Assembly (NCBI RefSeq): GCF_030817655.1
Contig: NZ_JAUSZM010000003.1
Coordinates: 8,370,001-8,434,000 of the forward strand
DNA: 64,000 nucleotides
Direction: 5' to 3'
DNA from: Streptomyces sp. V4I2
GTDB taxonomy: Bacteria; Actinomycetota; Actinomycetes; Streptomycetales; Streptomycetaceae
Under the pieces are notes generated by a model. The model was not told the DNA's origin and did no database searches. It saw only the letters and a list, made by a program, of their open reading frames with translations. This document shows, in pieces, positions 52,045 to 60,308 of the stretch (the stretch's first letter is position 1; each line of letters opens with the position of its first letter). The position numbers were made by a program, and so were the translations under genes.

Positions 52045-52236
52045 CGGGATGCCGACGAGGAAGGCGGTGTCTACATCCACGGCGCCAGTCTCTGGCTGAG
52101 CTGCTCACTCCATGCCGAACTTCCCGGAGGCGACCACACGATCGTGCTCCTCGAAATCCACGGTCTGAAGGCCGAGCCCGATCGAGAACCCCTGGTGTTC
52201 CACAACAGCGGGTTCCGGCGCCTGGCCGTCTCATAG
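52045..52236 (+). pseudogene. C-terminal fragment of a flavin reductase-like gene
   Basis: One frame reads GASLWLSCSLHAELPGGDHT then IVLLEIHGLKAEPDREPLVF and HNSGFRRLAVS with a stop at 52236. This is the end of the FMN-binding split-barrel flavin reductases (G(D/N)HT.(I/V), LVFH...R). No start or N-terminal half is present. The rest of 52011-52418 holds only a hairpin. Confidence 0.6.
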
Positions 52237-52298
52237 GCACGTGCCGTCGCGCGGACCTGCGATGCCCGCCTGCTTTCGTAGTGCCGGGCGACGCCGAG

Positions 52299-52327
52299 GC
52301 AGTCACTCGAGCACGCAGAGTGACTGC
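52299..52327. terminator. Perfect 10-bp hairpin
   Basis: GCAGTCACTC (52299-52308) and GAGTGACTGC (52318-52327) with a 9-nt loop, between the flavin-reductase fragment and the VOC gene; terminator-like. Confidence 0.55.
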
Positions 52328-52418
52328 TCCGACGCGCGATTGTCAGTGCCGGGTGTCACGCTGATGGCACTGGGCCGGCTGACCGGCTGATGTCACTGGA
52401 CTGCGAAAGGGAATCGCC

Positions 52419-53216
52419 GTGATCACCACTGACCTCACCCCCGGCTCCCCCTGTTGGCTCGACCTCGGCGCCCCCGACGTCCCGGCCGCCGCGGCCTTCT
52501 ACGGCGCGGTGCTCGGCTGGGAGTACGAGTCCATGGGTGAGGGGGAGGACATGGAAGGCGGGATGTTCCGAAAGGACGGCAAGACCGTCGCCGGGCTCGG
52601 CAAGCTCACCGAGGAGGGCGCGCGCCCGGCCTGGATGATCTACTACACGGTCACCGACGCGGATGCCACGACCCAGGCCGTGGAGCGCGCGGGCGGCACG
52701 GTACGGGTGGCGCCGCGGGACCTCGACGACTGGGGTCGGATGGCGCAGTACAGCGATCCGTCGGGGGGCCAGTTCGCCGTCTGGCAGCCGGGGAAGAACG
52801 CCGGCTTCGAGGTGGCGGACGAGCCGGGCTCGCTGTCCTGGACCGAGCTGTACACGAGCGGCGCCGCGGCCGCGAAGGAGTTCTACGGCGCTGTCTTCGA
52901 CTGGCAGTTCAGCGACACGGAGCTGCCGGGCGGCGGAGGCACCTACACCCTCATCACTCCCGCCGGGCTTCCCGAGGAGCGCATGCAGGGCGGCCTCATG
53001 GAGCTCCCCGAGGAGAACCTCGCCCGGGCCGGCGGGCGGCCGTACTGGCACCCGGTCTTCAACGTCACCGACTGCGACGCCGCGGTCGCCAAGGTCACCG
53101 AGAACGGCGGCAGCGTGCAGATGGGACCGGAGGACGCGGAGGGCGTGGGCCGTCTGGCCGTCTGCCTCGACCCCTCGAACGCGGACTTCGTGGTGCTCAC
53201 CCCGGCCCCGAGCTGA
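52419..53216 (+). CDS. VOC-family (glyoxalase-like) two-domain protein
   Basis: A 265-aa protein with two vicinal-oxygen-chelate modules: PCWLDLGAPDVPAAAAFYGA near residue 9 and LSWTELYTSGAAAAKEFYGA near residue 140, each with DCDAAV/DADATT helices and DP.GA-type ends (YSDPSGGQFAVWQP; CLDPSNADFVVLTP). Commonly annotated as glyoxalase/bleomycin-resistance-like; metal ligands are incomplete, so no enzyme role is claimed. GTG 52419 follows AAAGGGA. Confidence 0.85.
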   Translation: MITTDLTPGSPCWLDLGAPDVPAAAAFYGAVLGWEYESMGEGEDMEGGMFRKDGKTVAGLGKLTEEGARPAWMIYYTVTDADATTQAVERAGGTVRVAPRDLDDWGRMAQYSDPSGGQFAVWQPGKNAGFEVADEPGSLSWTELYTSGAAAAKEFYGAVFDWQFSDTELPGGGGTYTLITPAGLPEERMQGGLMELPEENLARAGGRPYWHPVFNVTDCDAAVAKVTENGGSVQMGPEDAEGVGRLAVCLDPSNADFVVLTPAPS

Positions 53217-53317
53217 ACCCCGCAGTGGACCGGCGGGTGGTCCTCCGCGCCGACCGGACCGGGCCGGACGGTGACCGGGAGCGCGTTGTCCCATGTCTCG
53301 GCCATGGAGGTGCGCTG

Positions 53318-54553
53318 TCAGAAACGGATGCGCAGCCGCCTCGGTGACCGGAACCCGCGGCCGGCCACGCCGTCGGTGTTCACCGTGTATCCCGGTGGCC
53401 ACGTCGATTCGGTCGCCAGCAGTTCGGCCAGCAACTCCCGAGACTCCACCATGGCGAGGTGCCGTCCGAGGCAGGTGTGCGGGCCGGTACCCATGGCCAG
53501 GCCCGGCAGTTCGCGTCCCGCGTCGAACCGTGCGGGGCGGCTCCACCGGGTCTCGTCCCGGTTGGCCGACGCCAGGTTGACGCAGACCAGCTCGCCGCGC
53601 CCGACCGGCTGACCGGATATCTCCGTCTCGGCGGTGCACCGGCGCAGCACCCAGGTCAGCGGGCACTCCCACCGCCAGCACTCCTGGACGACGCCAGGGG
53701 CCGAGGAGTCGTCCTCACGCAGCAGACGAAGCACCTCCCGGTCGGTGAGGACCGCGTACATCAAGGTGGCGAGGGAGCGGAACGGGGGCTCTGTGCCGGT
53801 GGACAGCAGCAGCCGCACGGCCGGCAGGAGGTCGGGGCCGGCACCGACTGCCGGGTTCCCCGAGCGCAGGAGCAGGCCCACGAGACTGTCCGGTGCCCAG
53901 GCCGACGGTGTTTCGAGGCATTCCCGGACGGACGTGCCGATCTTTCCGTCGGCATCGTCGAGCAGACCGACCGCCCAGGCGTACAAAGTGCCGATCCGTG
54001 TTCCCGGCGGGAATCCCACCAACTCCGCGATCGTCGTCAACGCGACGGGGAAGGCAACGTCGCGGACCAGGTCGCCACCGCCCCGGCCGGCCAGGGATCC
54101 GAGCCTGGAGACGACGGCCGAGCGGACCCGGTCCCTACGGGCGAGGACCGCCTGCTGATTGAAGCCGCTGTGGAGGATGCTCCTCCACGTCCTGTGCTCC
54201 TGGTGGTCCATCTGGAGGAAGGACCGGCCGATCACCCGGCCCATGCTGTCGTCGTAGGCGGACGACGAGAAGGTGCTCTCGTCACGAAGTACCCGCTCAG
54301 CCGCGGCGAAGGAAACGACGTGCCAGGTGGAAATGGACGTCCCGCCGGGCCCGTTCGCTCCTGTCAGCACCTGCTGCAGCGTCGACCGGTGCACCCCGCC
54401 CAGCCGGCGCAGTGCGGCGAACTCCTCATGCGGGGCGTCGGCTTCCGCGCCCGTCCCGTCGGCGTCGAAGGAGCTGACCGACTCGTATGCCGCCAGAATG
54501 TCCCGTTCGACGGCCGCGGGGTTTGCCTCGAGGAGAGGGGCCGGTGCCGTCAT
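53318..54553 (-). CDS. Cytochrome P450 of the RiPP-type cluster
   Basis: About 411 aa. The ExxR of the K helix is QECWRWECPL; the haem loop is LAMGTGPHTCLGRHLAM with Cys as fifth ligand. The loop has Met where most P450s have Phe, and the I-helix reads LLSTGTEPPFRSL, so the usual acid-alcohol (E/D-T) pair is E-P. Both deviations suggest special chemistry such as peptide crosslinking or hydroxylation instead of generic catalysis. ATG 54553 overlaps the GNAT stop (ATGA). Last gene of the minus-strand cluster; electron donors are not in the cluster. Confidence 0.87.
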   Translation of the reverse strand: MTAPAPLLEANPAAVERDILAAYESVSSFDADGTGAEADAPHEEFAALRRLGGVHRSTLQQVLTGANGPGGTSISTWHVVSFAAAERVLRDESTFSSSAYDDSMGRVIGRSFLQMDHQEHRTWRSILHSGFNQQAVLARRDRVRSAVVSRLGSLAGRGGGDLVRDVAFPVALTTIAELVGFPPGTRIGTLYAWAVGLLDDADGKIGTSVRECLETPSAWAPDSLVGLLLRSGNPAVGAGPDLLPAVRLLLSTGTEPPFRSLATLMYAVLTDREVLRLLREDDSSAPGVVQECWRWECPLTWVLRRCTAETEISGQPVGRGELVCVNLASANRDETRWSRPARFDAGRELPGLAMGTGPHTCLGRHLAMVESRELLAELLATESTWPPGYTVNTDGVAGRGFRSPRRLRIRF

Positions 54554-55152
54554 GACGCGTTGTGCCTCTCGCGATCGGACTCCGCGGCAGTACCACCGCT
54601 GCTGCCTCCTGGCACTTCCCGGAATGCGGTGCAGAGGTTCGTCTCGGCAGGATGACGCAGCCGGTCGCCCACCGTCGGCTGCGGCTGCGGTGGTGGCGCG
54701 TGGAGTTCGAAGCCCAGGCTCCTCAGGAACGCCAGGCCGGGCGCCCAGCCCTGCGGGCAGGTGGCGGTGACGCGCCGCATCCCACGGGCTGCCGCCTCCT
54801 GGAGCAGACGCTGCGCGGCCCGGGTACCGACGCCCTTGCGGCGCGTCCCGGGGGTGAGGAGGAACATCCCCACCGCGCAGGTGCCGGAGTCGGGATGGCC
54901 GGCGACGGCGTCCACCACGCCGACCACCGTCGCCCGGTCGCACACCACCAGCAGGTGCTTCTGCTCGAAGTCCGCGCCGTCCGGCAGGGCGTAGTAGAGG
55001 CTCTGCACATCCGCGGGGAGCGCGGGGGAGCCGGTGGCGGCGACCAAGTAGTCGTCGCAGTCGCCCAGCACTCGGGCCACGTCGCTCTCGTCCTCCGGCC
55101 GCATGGGGCGCACCGTCAGCGGATCCGGTCCTGCGTCACGGAACTGCTCCAC
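54550..55152 (-). CDS. GNAT-family N-acetyltransferase of the RiPP-type cluster
   Basis: A 200-aa protein starting EQFRDAGPDPLTVRPMRPED. The acetyl-CoA loop is LLTPGTRRKGVGTRAAQRLL (R/Q-x-x-G-x-G/A pattern: RRKGVG), with VGMFLLTP as preceding strand and GLAFLRSLGFELHAPP at the end. GTG 55152 lies five bases past the B12-rSAM stop. It may acetylate a mature peptide amino group or protect the host; target unknown. Confidence 0.82.
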   Translation of the reverse strand: MEQFRDAGPDPLTVRPMRPEDESDVARVLGDCDDYLVAATGSPALPADVQSLYYALPDGADFEQKHLLVVCDRATVVGVVDAVAGHPDSGTCAVGMFLLTPGTRRKGVGTRAAQRLLQEAAARGMRRVTATCPQGWAPGLAFLRSLGFELHAPPPQPQPTVGDRLRHPAETNLCTAFREVPGGSSGGTAAESDRERHNAS

Positions 55153-55157
55153 CTTGC

Positions 55158-57530
55158 CTACACCGCCTCTCCTTGCGTCACGTACGCCGGCCGAGACCGC
55201 CCGGCGACGTCCGGGCAGCGATACAGGAACCCGTACCGGGCCAGGGCTTCGGTGACGGGCGTCACCGGTTCCGGTGTCTCGTCGCTCAGCCGGCGGTGCC
55301 ACGTGTCGATGGCCGAGCCGCGCAGCCGCACCGTCACACCGGTGATCGGGTTCGTCATGTGGTGGGTGTCGCCGCGGCTCACCACCGCGATGCCGACCTC
55401 GGCGCGGAGCCGTCCGGGGCCCGGCTCCGCCTGCCGTCGCGAGGGCACCAGGAACCCGTGCCGGAGCAGGAGCGCCGCCGTGGCCCCGGCGTCCGTGCCC
55501 AGGTAGCGGCACTCGTGGTCGGCGAGCCAGGATTCCAGGTCGCGCCACGGCAGACCGTCCAGCTCCCGCCAGTCCGAGCCCGTCCAGTTGAGCTGGAGGA
55601 ACCTGTCCTCGGCGGCGTTGTACAGGGCCAACGCGGGTCCGGTGTCCGTCTGGGTCGCCGGCCAGGGAGCCCGGGTGAGGGAGACTCCGGGGGCGATGCC
55701 GATCCGGGCGTCCGGATGCGGCGGCGGCCAGTCGAACAGAGGGACGGGGGGAGTCTCGGGCAGCGGTGCCCCGACGCAGGCGCGCAGGAAGGTGAACTCC
55801 TCGATCTCCCGCGCCATCGGATCGCGCGCCGCACGGAACCAGACGGTGGTGTCCCCGAAGGAGCCCGCCGCGTCCTCGGCGACCCTCACACTGTCCTGCT
55901 GGGAGATGCCCGACTCGGCCGTGTAGTTCCGCTGCAGACTCAAGTCGTCCTGCGGACGGGGAGGTTCGACGCGGACGCCGAACTTCTCCGGCCGGGTGCC
56001 GACCGGTGAGTGCACGTCCAGGACGAAGGGCGAGCCGCCCCACGTCGTGTGGGCGACCCCGTACGTCTGCACGGACAGACGGCGCACGGCCTCGGCGAAG
56101 GCCACCGTCCGCGCCGCCTCCTCCTCGGTCTCTCCCGGGAAGCCGTGAATGACGAAGAGGTGGATCGGCACGCCGGCCTTCAGCATCGCCGCGATGTTGT
56201 CACAGGCGTCATCGATCCGCGTGCCCTTGCGCATCAGGTCGAGAACGCGCTGACTCGCCGATTCGAGGCCGAAGTTCATACGGCGGCAGCCGGAGGCATG
56301 GAGGAGTTCGGCGAGCCCTTCGTCGAGGCCCCGGGCGAATCGGGTCTCGCCGTACCAGTGCACGCCGGCCGAGGTCTCCACGAGCGCCTCGCCGACGTTC
56401 CGCAAGGTCCGCAGGCTCATGATCTCGTCGACGAACATGATGAACGGCGAGCCGTGAGCCGCGCGCAACGCGCGGATCTCGTCCGCGACCGCGGCGGCGG
56501 GACGCTGCCGGAAGGAGTTGCTGGCGAACGGGATCGAGCAGAAGGCGCAGTCCCAGGGGCAGCTGCGGGAGGCGAAGACGGGCAGAATCGGGCCCGGTGC
56601 CAGGTACTTGTCCAGGGGGAGGGCGTCGTAGGCGGGCGGTGCCGCCGTCGAGATGTCGGCACTGTGCCGCGGAGTGCGCAACAGGATGCCGTTGTCGTCC
56701 CATACGGCGCCGGGGATCTTCTCGCGGAAGTCGGCTCCGGGCCGTCGGCCCCGGCCGAGCCCGTCGATGACGGAGGCGAGCGCGCCCTCGCCCTCCCCGG
56801 TCACCACCGTGTCGACGTAGTCGAACAGCGGGTGGCGGTGCTGCCAGCGGTCCACCAGCCTGGTCGCGTAGTTGCCGCCGAGCACCACATGGACGTCCGG
56901 GCGCACCTCCCGGAGCATGCTGAGGAAGGTGACTCCGGCGATCAGCTGGGTGTCGGCGGACATGCTCACCCCGACGACCTCGACGGAGGGGTCGAGGAAC
57001 AGGTCGCGGTCGAGCATGCGGTCGAAGGCCCAGCGGTACGGGTTGCCGTCCGGGTCGGTGCTCGCCTCGAGGACCTGGAGCGTCGACTCCGCCGAGTACC
57101 TCGAGGTGTTCGACACCAGGTCGAAGTCACACCCGGGGAACGCTCCCGAGATGAGCCACAGCGCGTCCCGCACGGTGCGGCGGACGGAGTGGAACGCCGC
57201 GGGCTCGTGCAGCGTGGCCAGTGACCTCAGACCTGCCTTCGCCTCCTCGACGCCGGCGATCGCGGCCGGCGCGACCAGGAGTGCTCGCCGGCGCGCCCAC
57301 TCGTCCTCGAGATCGACCGCCCGGCGCTGCTCCGCCTTCGTCCGTAGCTCTTCCAGGGCCGCCGTCGAGAGCATCCAGTCGACGCACTCGATGCTCAGGT
57401 CATAGGCGGCGGCCTCGTACCCGCGGGCACGCAGATCTCCCAGGAGCAGGGGAACGGCCAGGTGCGGCGCGTACGCGTTCCACAGGGGCGGATTCACCAG
57501 GACGGTCTTCTTGCCCATCTTCTTCCCCAT
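55158..57530 (-). CDS. Cobalamin-binding-domain radical SAM enzyme of the RiPP-type cluster
   Basis: About 790 aa. The N-terminal ~260 residues resemble the B12-binding Rossmann region (TVLVNPPLWNAYAPHLAVPL; VVLGGNYATRLVDRW; DTVVTGEGEGALAS). The radical SAM cluster motif is C324-x3-C328-x2-C331 in SRSCPWDCAFCSIPF, followed by MFVDEIMSLRT and CRRMNFGLESASQRV. A ~230-residue extra C-terminal region (DRFLQLNWTGSDWRELDGLP; RGDTHHMTNPITGVTVRLRG) is not recognised and may bind the peptide. This class often methylates unactivated carbons. ATG 57530 follows GAGAGGA; it is 71 bp after the precursor, beyond a hairpin. Confidence 0.88.
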   Translation of the reverse strand: MGKKMGKKTVLVNPPLWNAYAPHLAVPLLLGDLRARGYEAAAYDLSIECVDWMLSTAALEELRTKAEQRRAVDLEDEWARRRALLVAPAAIAGVEEAKAGLRSLATLHEPAAFHSVRRTVRDALWLISGAFPGCDFDLVSNTSRYSAESTLQVLEASTDPDGNPYRWAFDRMLDRDLFLDPSVEVVGVSMSADTQLIAGVTFLSMLREVRPDVHVVLGGNYATRLVDRWQHRHPLFDYVDTVVTGEGEGALASVIDGLGRGRRPGADFREKIPGAVWDDNGILLRTPRHSADISTAAPPAYDALPLDKYLAPGPILPVFASRSCPWDCAFCSIPFASNSFRQRPAAAVADEIRALRAAHGSPFIMFVDEIMSLRTLRNVGEALVETSAGVHWYGETRFARGLDEGLAELLHASGCRRMNFGLESASQRVLDLMRKGTRIDDACDNIAAMLKAGVPIHLFVIHGFPGETEEEAARTVAFAEAVRRLSVQTYGVAHTTWGGSPFVLDVHSPVGTRPEKFGVRVEPPRPQDDLSLQRNYTAESGISQQDSVRVAEDAAGSFGDTTVWFRAARDPMAREIEEFTFLRACVGAPLPETPPVPLFDWPPPHPDARIGIAPGVSLTRAPWPATQTDTGPALALYNAAEDRFLQLNWTGSDWRELDGLPWRDLESWLADHECRYLGTDAGATAALLLRHGFLVPSRRQAEPGPGRLRAEVGIAVVSRGDTHHMTNPITGVTVRLRGSAIDTWHRRLSDETPEPVTPVTEALARYGFLYRCPDVAGRSRPAYVTQGEAV

Positions 57531-57545
57531 CGGTCCTCTCGGTGG

Positions 57546-57578
57546 GACCGGCACCCGGACCGTGCCCGGGTGCCGGTC
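57546..57578 (-). terminator. 13-bp perfect hairpin between precursor and B12-rSAM genes
   Basis: GACCGGCACCCGG (57546-57558) pairs exactly with CCGGGTGCCGGTC (57566-57578) across a 7-nt loop. It starts 23 nt after the precursor stop and ends 15 nt before the next start. Partial termination or 3'-end protection here would give more precursor than enzyme mRNA, as in many RiPP operons. Confidence 0.75.
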
Positions 57579-57601
57579 GGGGCGACGCCGCTCGGGCCGC
57601 G

Positions 57602-57793
57602 TCACTGACCGCCTTCCGCCTCCGACTCGGGCGTCGCTCCGGACGGGTCCGGACGCTTCGCCTTCATCGACGGCAGCAGGGCGTACTGCGCACCGGTGCG
57701 CACTTCCGGCTGGACCACCTCGACAGCGGGGCCTTCACCCGTCGTGCCGGCCGCGGCCATGAGCTGCTCGAGGTCCGTCTTCTTCCTGGTCAT
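57602..57793 (-). CDS. Candidate RiPP precursor peptide (63 aa)
   Basis: The 63-aa product starts TRKKTDLEQLMAAAGTTGEG, a polar helix-like leader, continues PAVEVVQPEVRTGAQYALLP, and ends SMKAKRPDPSGATPESEAEG plus GQ. It lacks Cys, Trp, Phe, His, Ile and Asn and has one Tyr (Y37), so Cys-based thioether classes are excluded. The SD AAAGGAGGTGA is the strongest in the window, six bases before ATG 57793. It lies between the PqqD-like and B12-rSAM genes and is followed by a hairpin. Size, position and expression signals fit a precursor; the core is a guess (after about residue 30, around QYALLPSMK). Confidence 0.72.
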   Translation of the reverse strand: MTRKKTDLEQLMAAAGTTGEGPAVEVVQPEVRTGAQYALLPSMKAKRPDPSGATPESEAEGGQ

Positions 57794-57848
57794 TCGGTTC
57801 ACCTCCTTTCCGTTCCGTTCGGTTCCTTTCCGTGGGGCGGCGGATCGG

Positions 57849-58184
57849 CTACGCGGCGGCGACCAGGCCGCCTGCGAGGAGCTGGGACATAGCCGACTCG
57901 AACGCCTCCTGAAGTTCCGGTTCGCTGATCCGGCCCTTGTTGAGTTCCTTGAACGTGGCGTAGATCTGCGTACCGGACGATCCGTCGCACAGTTCGACGA
58001 CCACCCATGCCACCGGATTCAGGTAGTGGATGGCGGGTTTGTGCGGGGTGTAGGCGAGCAGGCAGTTCCACTCCGGGACGGGGCGGAGCCTGGCTGCGGG
58101 ACTCTTCTCAAAGCAGTCGGCTCGTTGTCGGTACGGCGGGGTGGACGCGTCGTTCTTCGAGGTCGCCGGGGAGCTGAGAGACAT
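57849..58184 (-). CDS. PqqD-like peptide-recognition (RRE) protein
   Basis: A 111-aa protein: a ~25-residue tail, then RLRPVPEWNCLLAYTPHKPA, IHYLNPVAWVVVELCDGSSG, and helices TQIYATFKELNKGRISEPEL, FESAMSQLLAGGLVAA. The YLN..A..V.ELCDG pattern is the PqqD/RRE winged-helix fold that binds precursor leaders and presents them to radical SAM enzymes. ATG 58184 has GGAGGG four bases upstream and lies 77 bp inside the 3' end of the SPASM gene, an unusually long overlap. Confidence 0.85.
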   Translation of the reverse strand: MSLSSPATSKNDASTPPYRQRADCFEKSPAARLRPVPEWNCLLAYTPHKPAIHYLNPVAWVVVELCDGSSGTQIYATFKELNKGRISEPELQEAFESAMSQLLAGGLVAAA

Positions 58185-59148
58185 CGATCCCTCCGTTGGT
58201 CGTGGAGCAGAACGGGTCGGGGGCGTCCCAGTGGCCCGTGAAGGCGAAGGCCGTGGACCTGCATCCGCCGGAGGATCCCTGGGTCTCCTCGCAGTCGTCG
58301 CAGCCCCCGTCCACATGTCCGGCGCGGTTGCGCACGTAGGTGGGGTTGTTCCAGGTGTCCATCCAGCTCACCTCGCGGACGTTGCCGTAGTCGGCGTAGT
58401 CCCGCAGATAGGCGCAGCCGACGGATCGACCGGTGGCGTCCACACCGGCGTTCTGCCAGCAGCAGTTGCCGTCCTTGGGATGCCACGAGGTCATCAGATG
58501 CACCGAGTCGGGCACCCGCAGCGCCTGCAGCGCGGCCATCTGATCGGGCAGACGCAGCGCCAACTCCTTCCAGTGGGTACGGGCCCGGCCCAGGGGATAC
58601 AGGCGCAGAATCCCGACGCGAGGCACACCGAGCTCGGCGGCCAGCTCCAGGACCTGTTGCAGTTCGTGCACGTTGCGCCGGGTCATGATGATCAGCAGGG
58701 AGACGGGGAGGCCGGCCTCCTGGGCGTTCTTCAGTCCCTGCAGTGTCCTGTCGAAACTGCCCGGGGCCCGCACGTGCCAGTCGTGGGTGTCCGCCGTCGC
58801 CCCGAGAACGTCCACGTACACCTCGCCGACGCCGATCTCCTTCAGCCGGTTCGCCGCCGCGGGTGTCAGCAGGGTCGCGTTGGTGCGGACCCGTGTCATC
58901 ACACGCGGTGTCAGTTCGGCGAGGACCTCGAACACGTCGGGGCGGTTGAGGGGCTCGCCGCCCTCCACGAACACCTCGATGACCCCGGCCTCCGCCATCT
59001 CCCGGACGAGTGCGGCGTACTCGGCCCTGCGTAGTTCCTCGTCCCGCGGCCGGGCCGCGCAGTCGCCATAGCACTGACGGCATTTCAGGTTGCACGACTG
59101 CGTGACCTGCAGCCAGCTCTTGAGGGGCTCATTCAGTACGAGTTCCAT
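58108..59148 (-). CDS. Radical SAM/SPASM peptide-modifying enzyme
   Basis: A 346-aa protein. C19-x3-C23-x2-C26 in TQSCNLKCRQCYGDC holds the SAM-binding [4Fe-4S] cluster; GGEPLNRPDVFEVL and the TNATLLT strand follow. The C-terminal ~130 residues have cysteines of a SPASM/twitch region (NCCWQNAGVDATGRSVGCAY; GGCDDCEETQGSSGGC; DPFCSTTNGG) for auxiliary clusters. Such enzymes form C-C, C-O, C-S or C-N bonds or epimerise residues in ribosomal peptides. It sits between the HExxH and PqqD genes. Confidence 0.9.
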   Translation of the reverse strand: MELVLNEPLKSWLQVTQSCNLKCRQCYGDCAARPRDEELRRAEYAALVREMAEAGVIEVFVEGGEPLNRPDVFEVLAELTPRVMTRVRTNATLLTPAAANRLKEIGVGEVYVDVLGATADTHDWHVRAPGSFDRTLQGLKNAQEAGLPVSLLIIMTRRNVHELQQVLELAAELGVPRVGILRLYPLGRARTHWKELALRLPDQMAALQALRVPDSVHLMTSWHPKDGNCCWQNAGVDATGRSVGCAYLRDYADYGNVREVSWMDTWNNPTYVRNRAGHVDGGCDDCEETQGSSGGCRSTAFAFTGHWDAPDPFCSTTNGGIDVSQLPGDLEERRVHPAVPTTSRLL

Positions 59149-59246
59149 GAGTCTCCGTCCTGGAGGAACGGCTCACCGGCGACCCCGGAACGCGCACGGG
59201 TGGGCCGGGATGCGGTGGTGGGGGCGAAGCGGCCTGCCGACGGGTG

Positions 59247-60308
59247 TCAGGACACCCGTTCACCGGTGGGCCGCGGGGCGGTGCTGCGCTGGTGGGTCTC
59301 GGACAGCCAGCGCACGAAGTCGATGCCGGCGGGGCCGAGGCAGCTGTCGGCGTGTCGGGTGACCTTGCCGAGAAGGCTGGAGGCCCGGGACGTGGTCGTC
59401 TGCGCGGACTGCTCCAGATCCGGGTCCGGGCAGTCGCGGACACGCTGCTCGAACCACGCAGAGAGGTGGACGTAGACGTGGGCCGCCGCGAGCGCCCGGT
59501 CGACAGGCCAGTGTGCGACCTGCGAGTGGCGATGCCACTCCGGTGCCACGGTGGGTGCGGTGGCCGTGTCATAGGAGGGGGCGAAGATCGACCGGGTCAG
59601 CTGCAGGTCGTACAGCCTCATGTGCACGAACTCATGCACCAGCGCTTCGGCGAGCCGCTCGGGGGTTCGCATGCAGCGGGCCGCGACGAACGCCGCACCG
59701 GGAATCTCACGGGTGGACGCGCTGTCGAAGGCGTTCGGGCCGTCGACGGCGACGACGTAACGGGCGTGCCGAAGCAGGCCCGCGCACAGCTCCGGAGCGG
59801 TGGCGAGCATCAACTGAACTGCCTGGTGCGCGACTTCCGCCTGGTGGGCGGTGATGCGGGTGAGCCGGTCGGCCCCCTCACCCGCGCTGAGATGGCGTCG
59901 GAACAGTGCCGTGAACTCCCGGTGTCCGGGAGCCGGCAAGGCGGGCTCCACCAGGAGGTCCACCCGGTTTCCGGACACGTCGACCATATGGCGGATGCCC
60001 GCCCGCTCCTCCTCGGCGGCGAGCGTCGCCTCGGGCCTTGAGCGAAGGCTGTCGGAGAGTGCGGTCAACTCCGCCTTGCAATCCGGGGTGTTGCGAATGT
60101 GCCGCAATGCCTGGTCAAGTCTGTGCCGGACCGTGGGTTCCCATGCGGTCCCGACTGCGATCCGGTATCCGTCCGGACCGGCAGGCCAGGATTCGGGTGC
60201 GACGCATTCGAGGAGGAAATCGTAAGTTTGATATAAGCGGTTGAGGATGCCGGCCGCCTCGGCGAAGACGAGGTGCTGTGCCAGCGCCGCAATCCTTGGC
60301 TCTTGCAT
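59247..60308 (-). CDS. HExxH-motif protein of the RiPP-type cluster (peptide hydroxylase/protease-like)
   Basis: A 353-aa protein with HEFVH at residues 225-229 (LAEALVHEFVHMRLYDLQLT) and later histidines (EWHRHSQVAHWPVDRALAAA, VYVHLSAW). It fits the actinobacterial HEXXH-motif proteins repeatedly found with radical SAM peptide clusters, some of which are iron/2-oxoglutarate peptide beta-hydroxylases; a zinc-peptidase role is the alternative. Codon 25 (60234-60236) is TTA. First gene of the minus-strand cluster, 98 bp before the SPASM gene. Confidence 0.82.
   Translation of the reverse strand: MQEPRIAALAQHLVFAEAAGILNRLYQTYDFLLECVAPESWPAGPDGYRIAVGTAWEPTVRHRLDQALRHIRNTPDCKAELTALSDSLRSRPEATLAAEEERAGIRHMVDVSGNRVDLLVEPALPAPGHREFTALFRRHLSAGEGADRLTRITAHQAEVAHQAVQLMLATAPELCAGLLRHARYVVAVDGPNAFDSASTREIPGAAFVAARCMRTPERLAEALVHEFVHMRLYDLQLTRSIFAPSYDTATAPTVAPEWHRHSQVAHWPVDRALAAAHVYVHLSAWFEQRVRDCPDPDLEQSAQTTTSRASSLLGKVTRHADSCLGPAGIDFVRWLSETHQRSTAPRPTGERVS

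Noticed and set aside
57602..57793. Tyramine-excision (PlpX-type splicease) substrate
   Set aside because: Those substrates have an X-Tyr-Gly site; the only Tyr here is followed by Ala.
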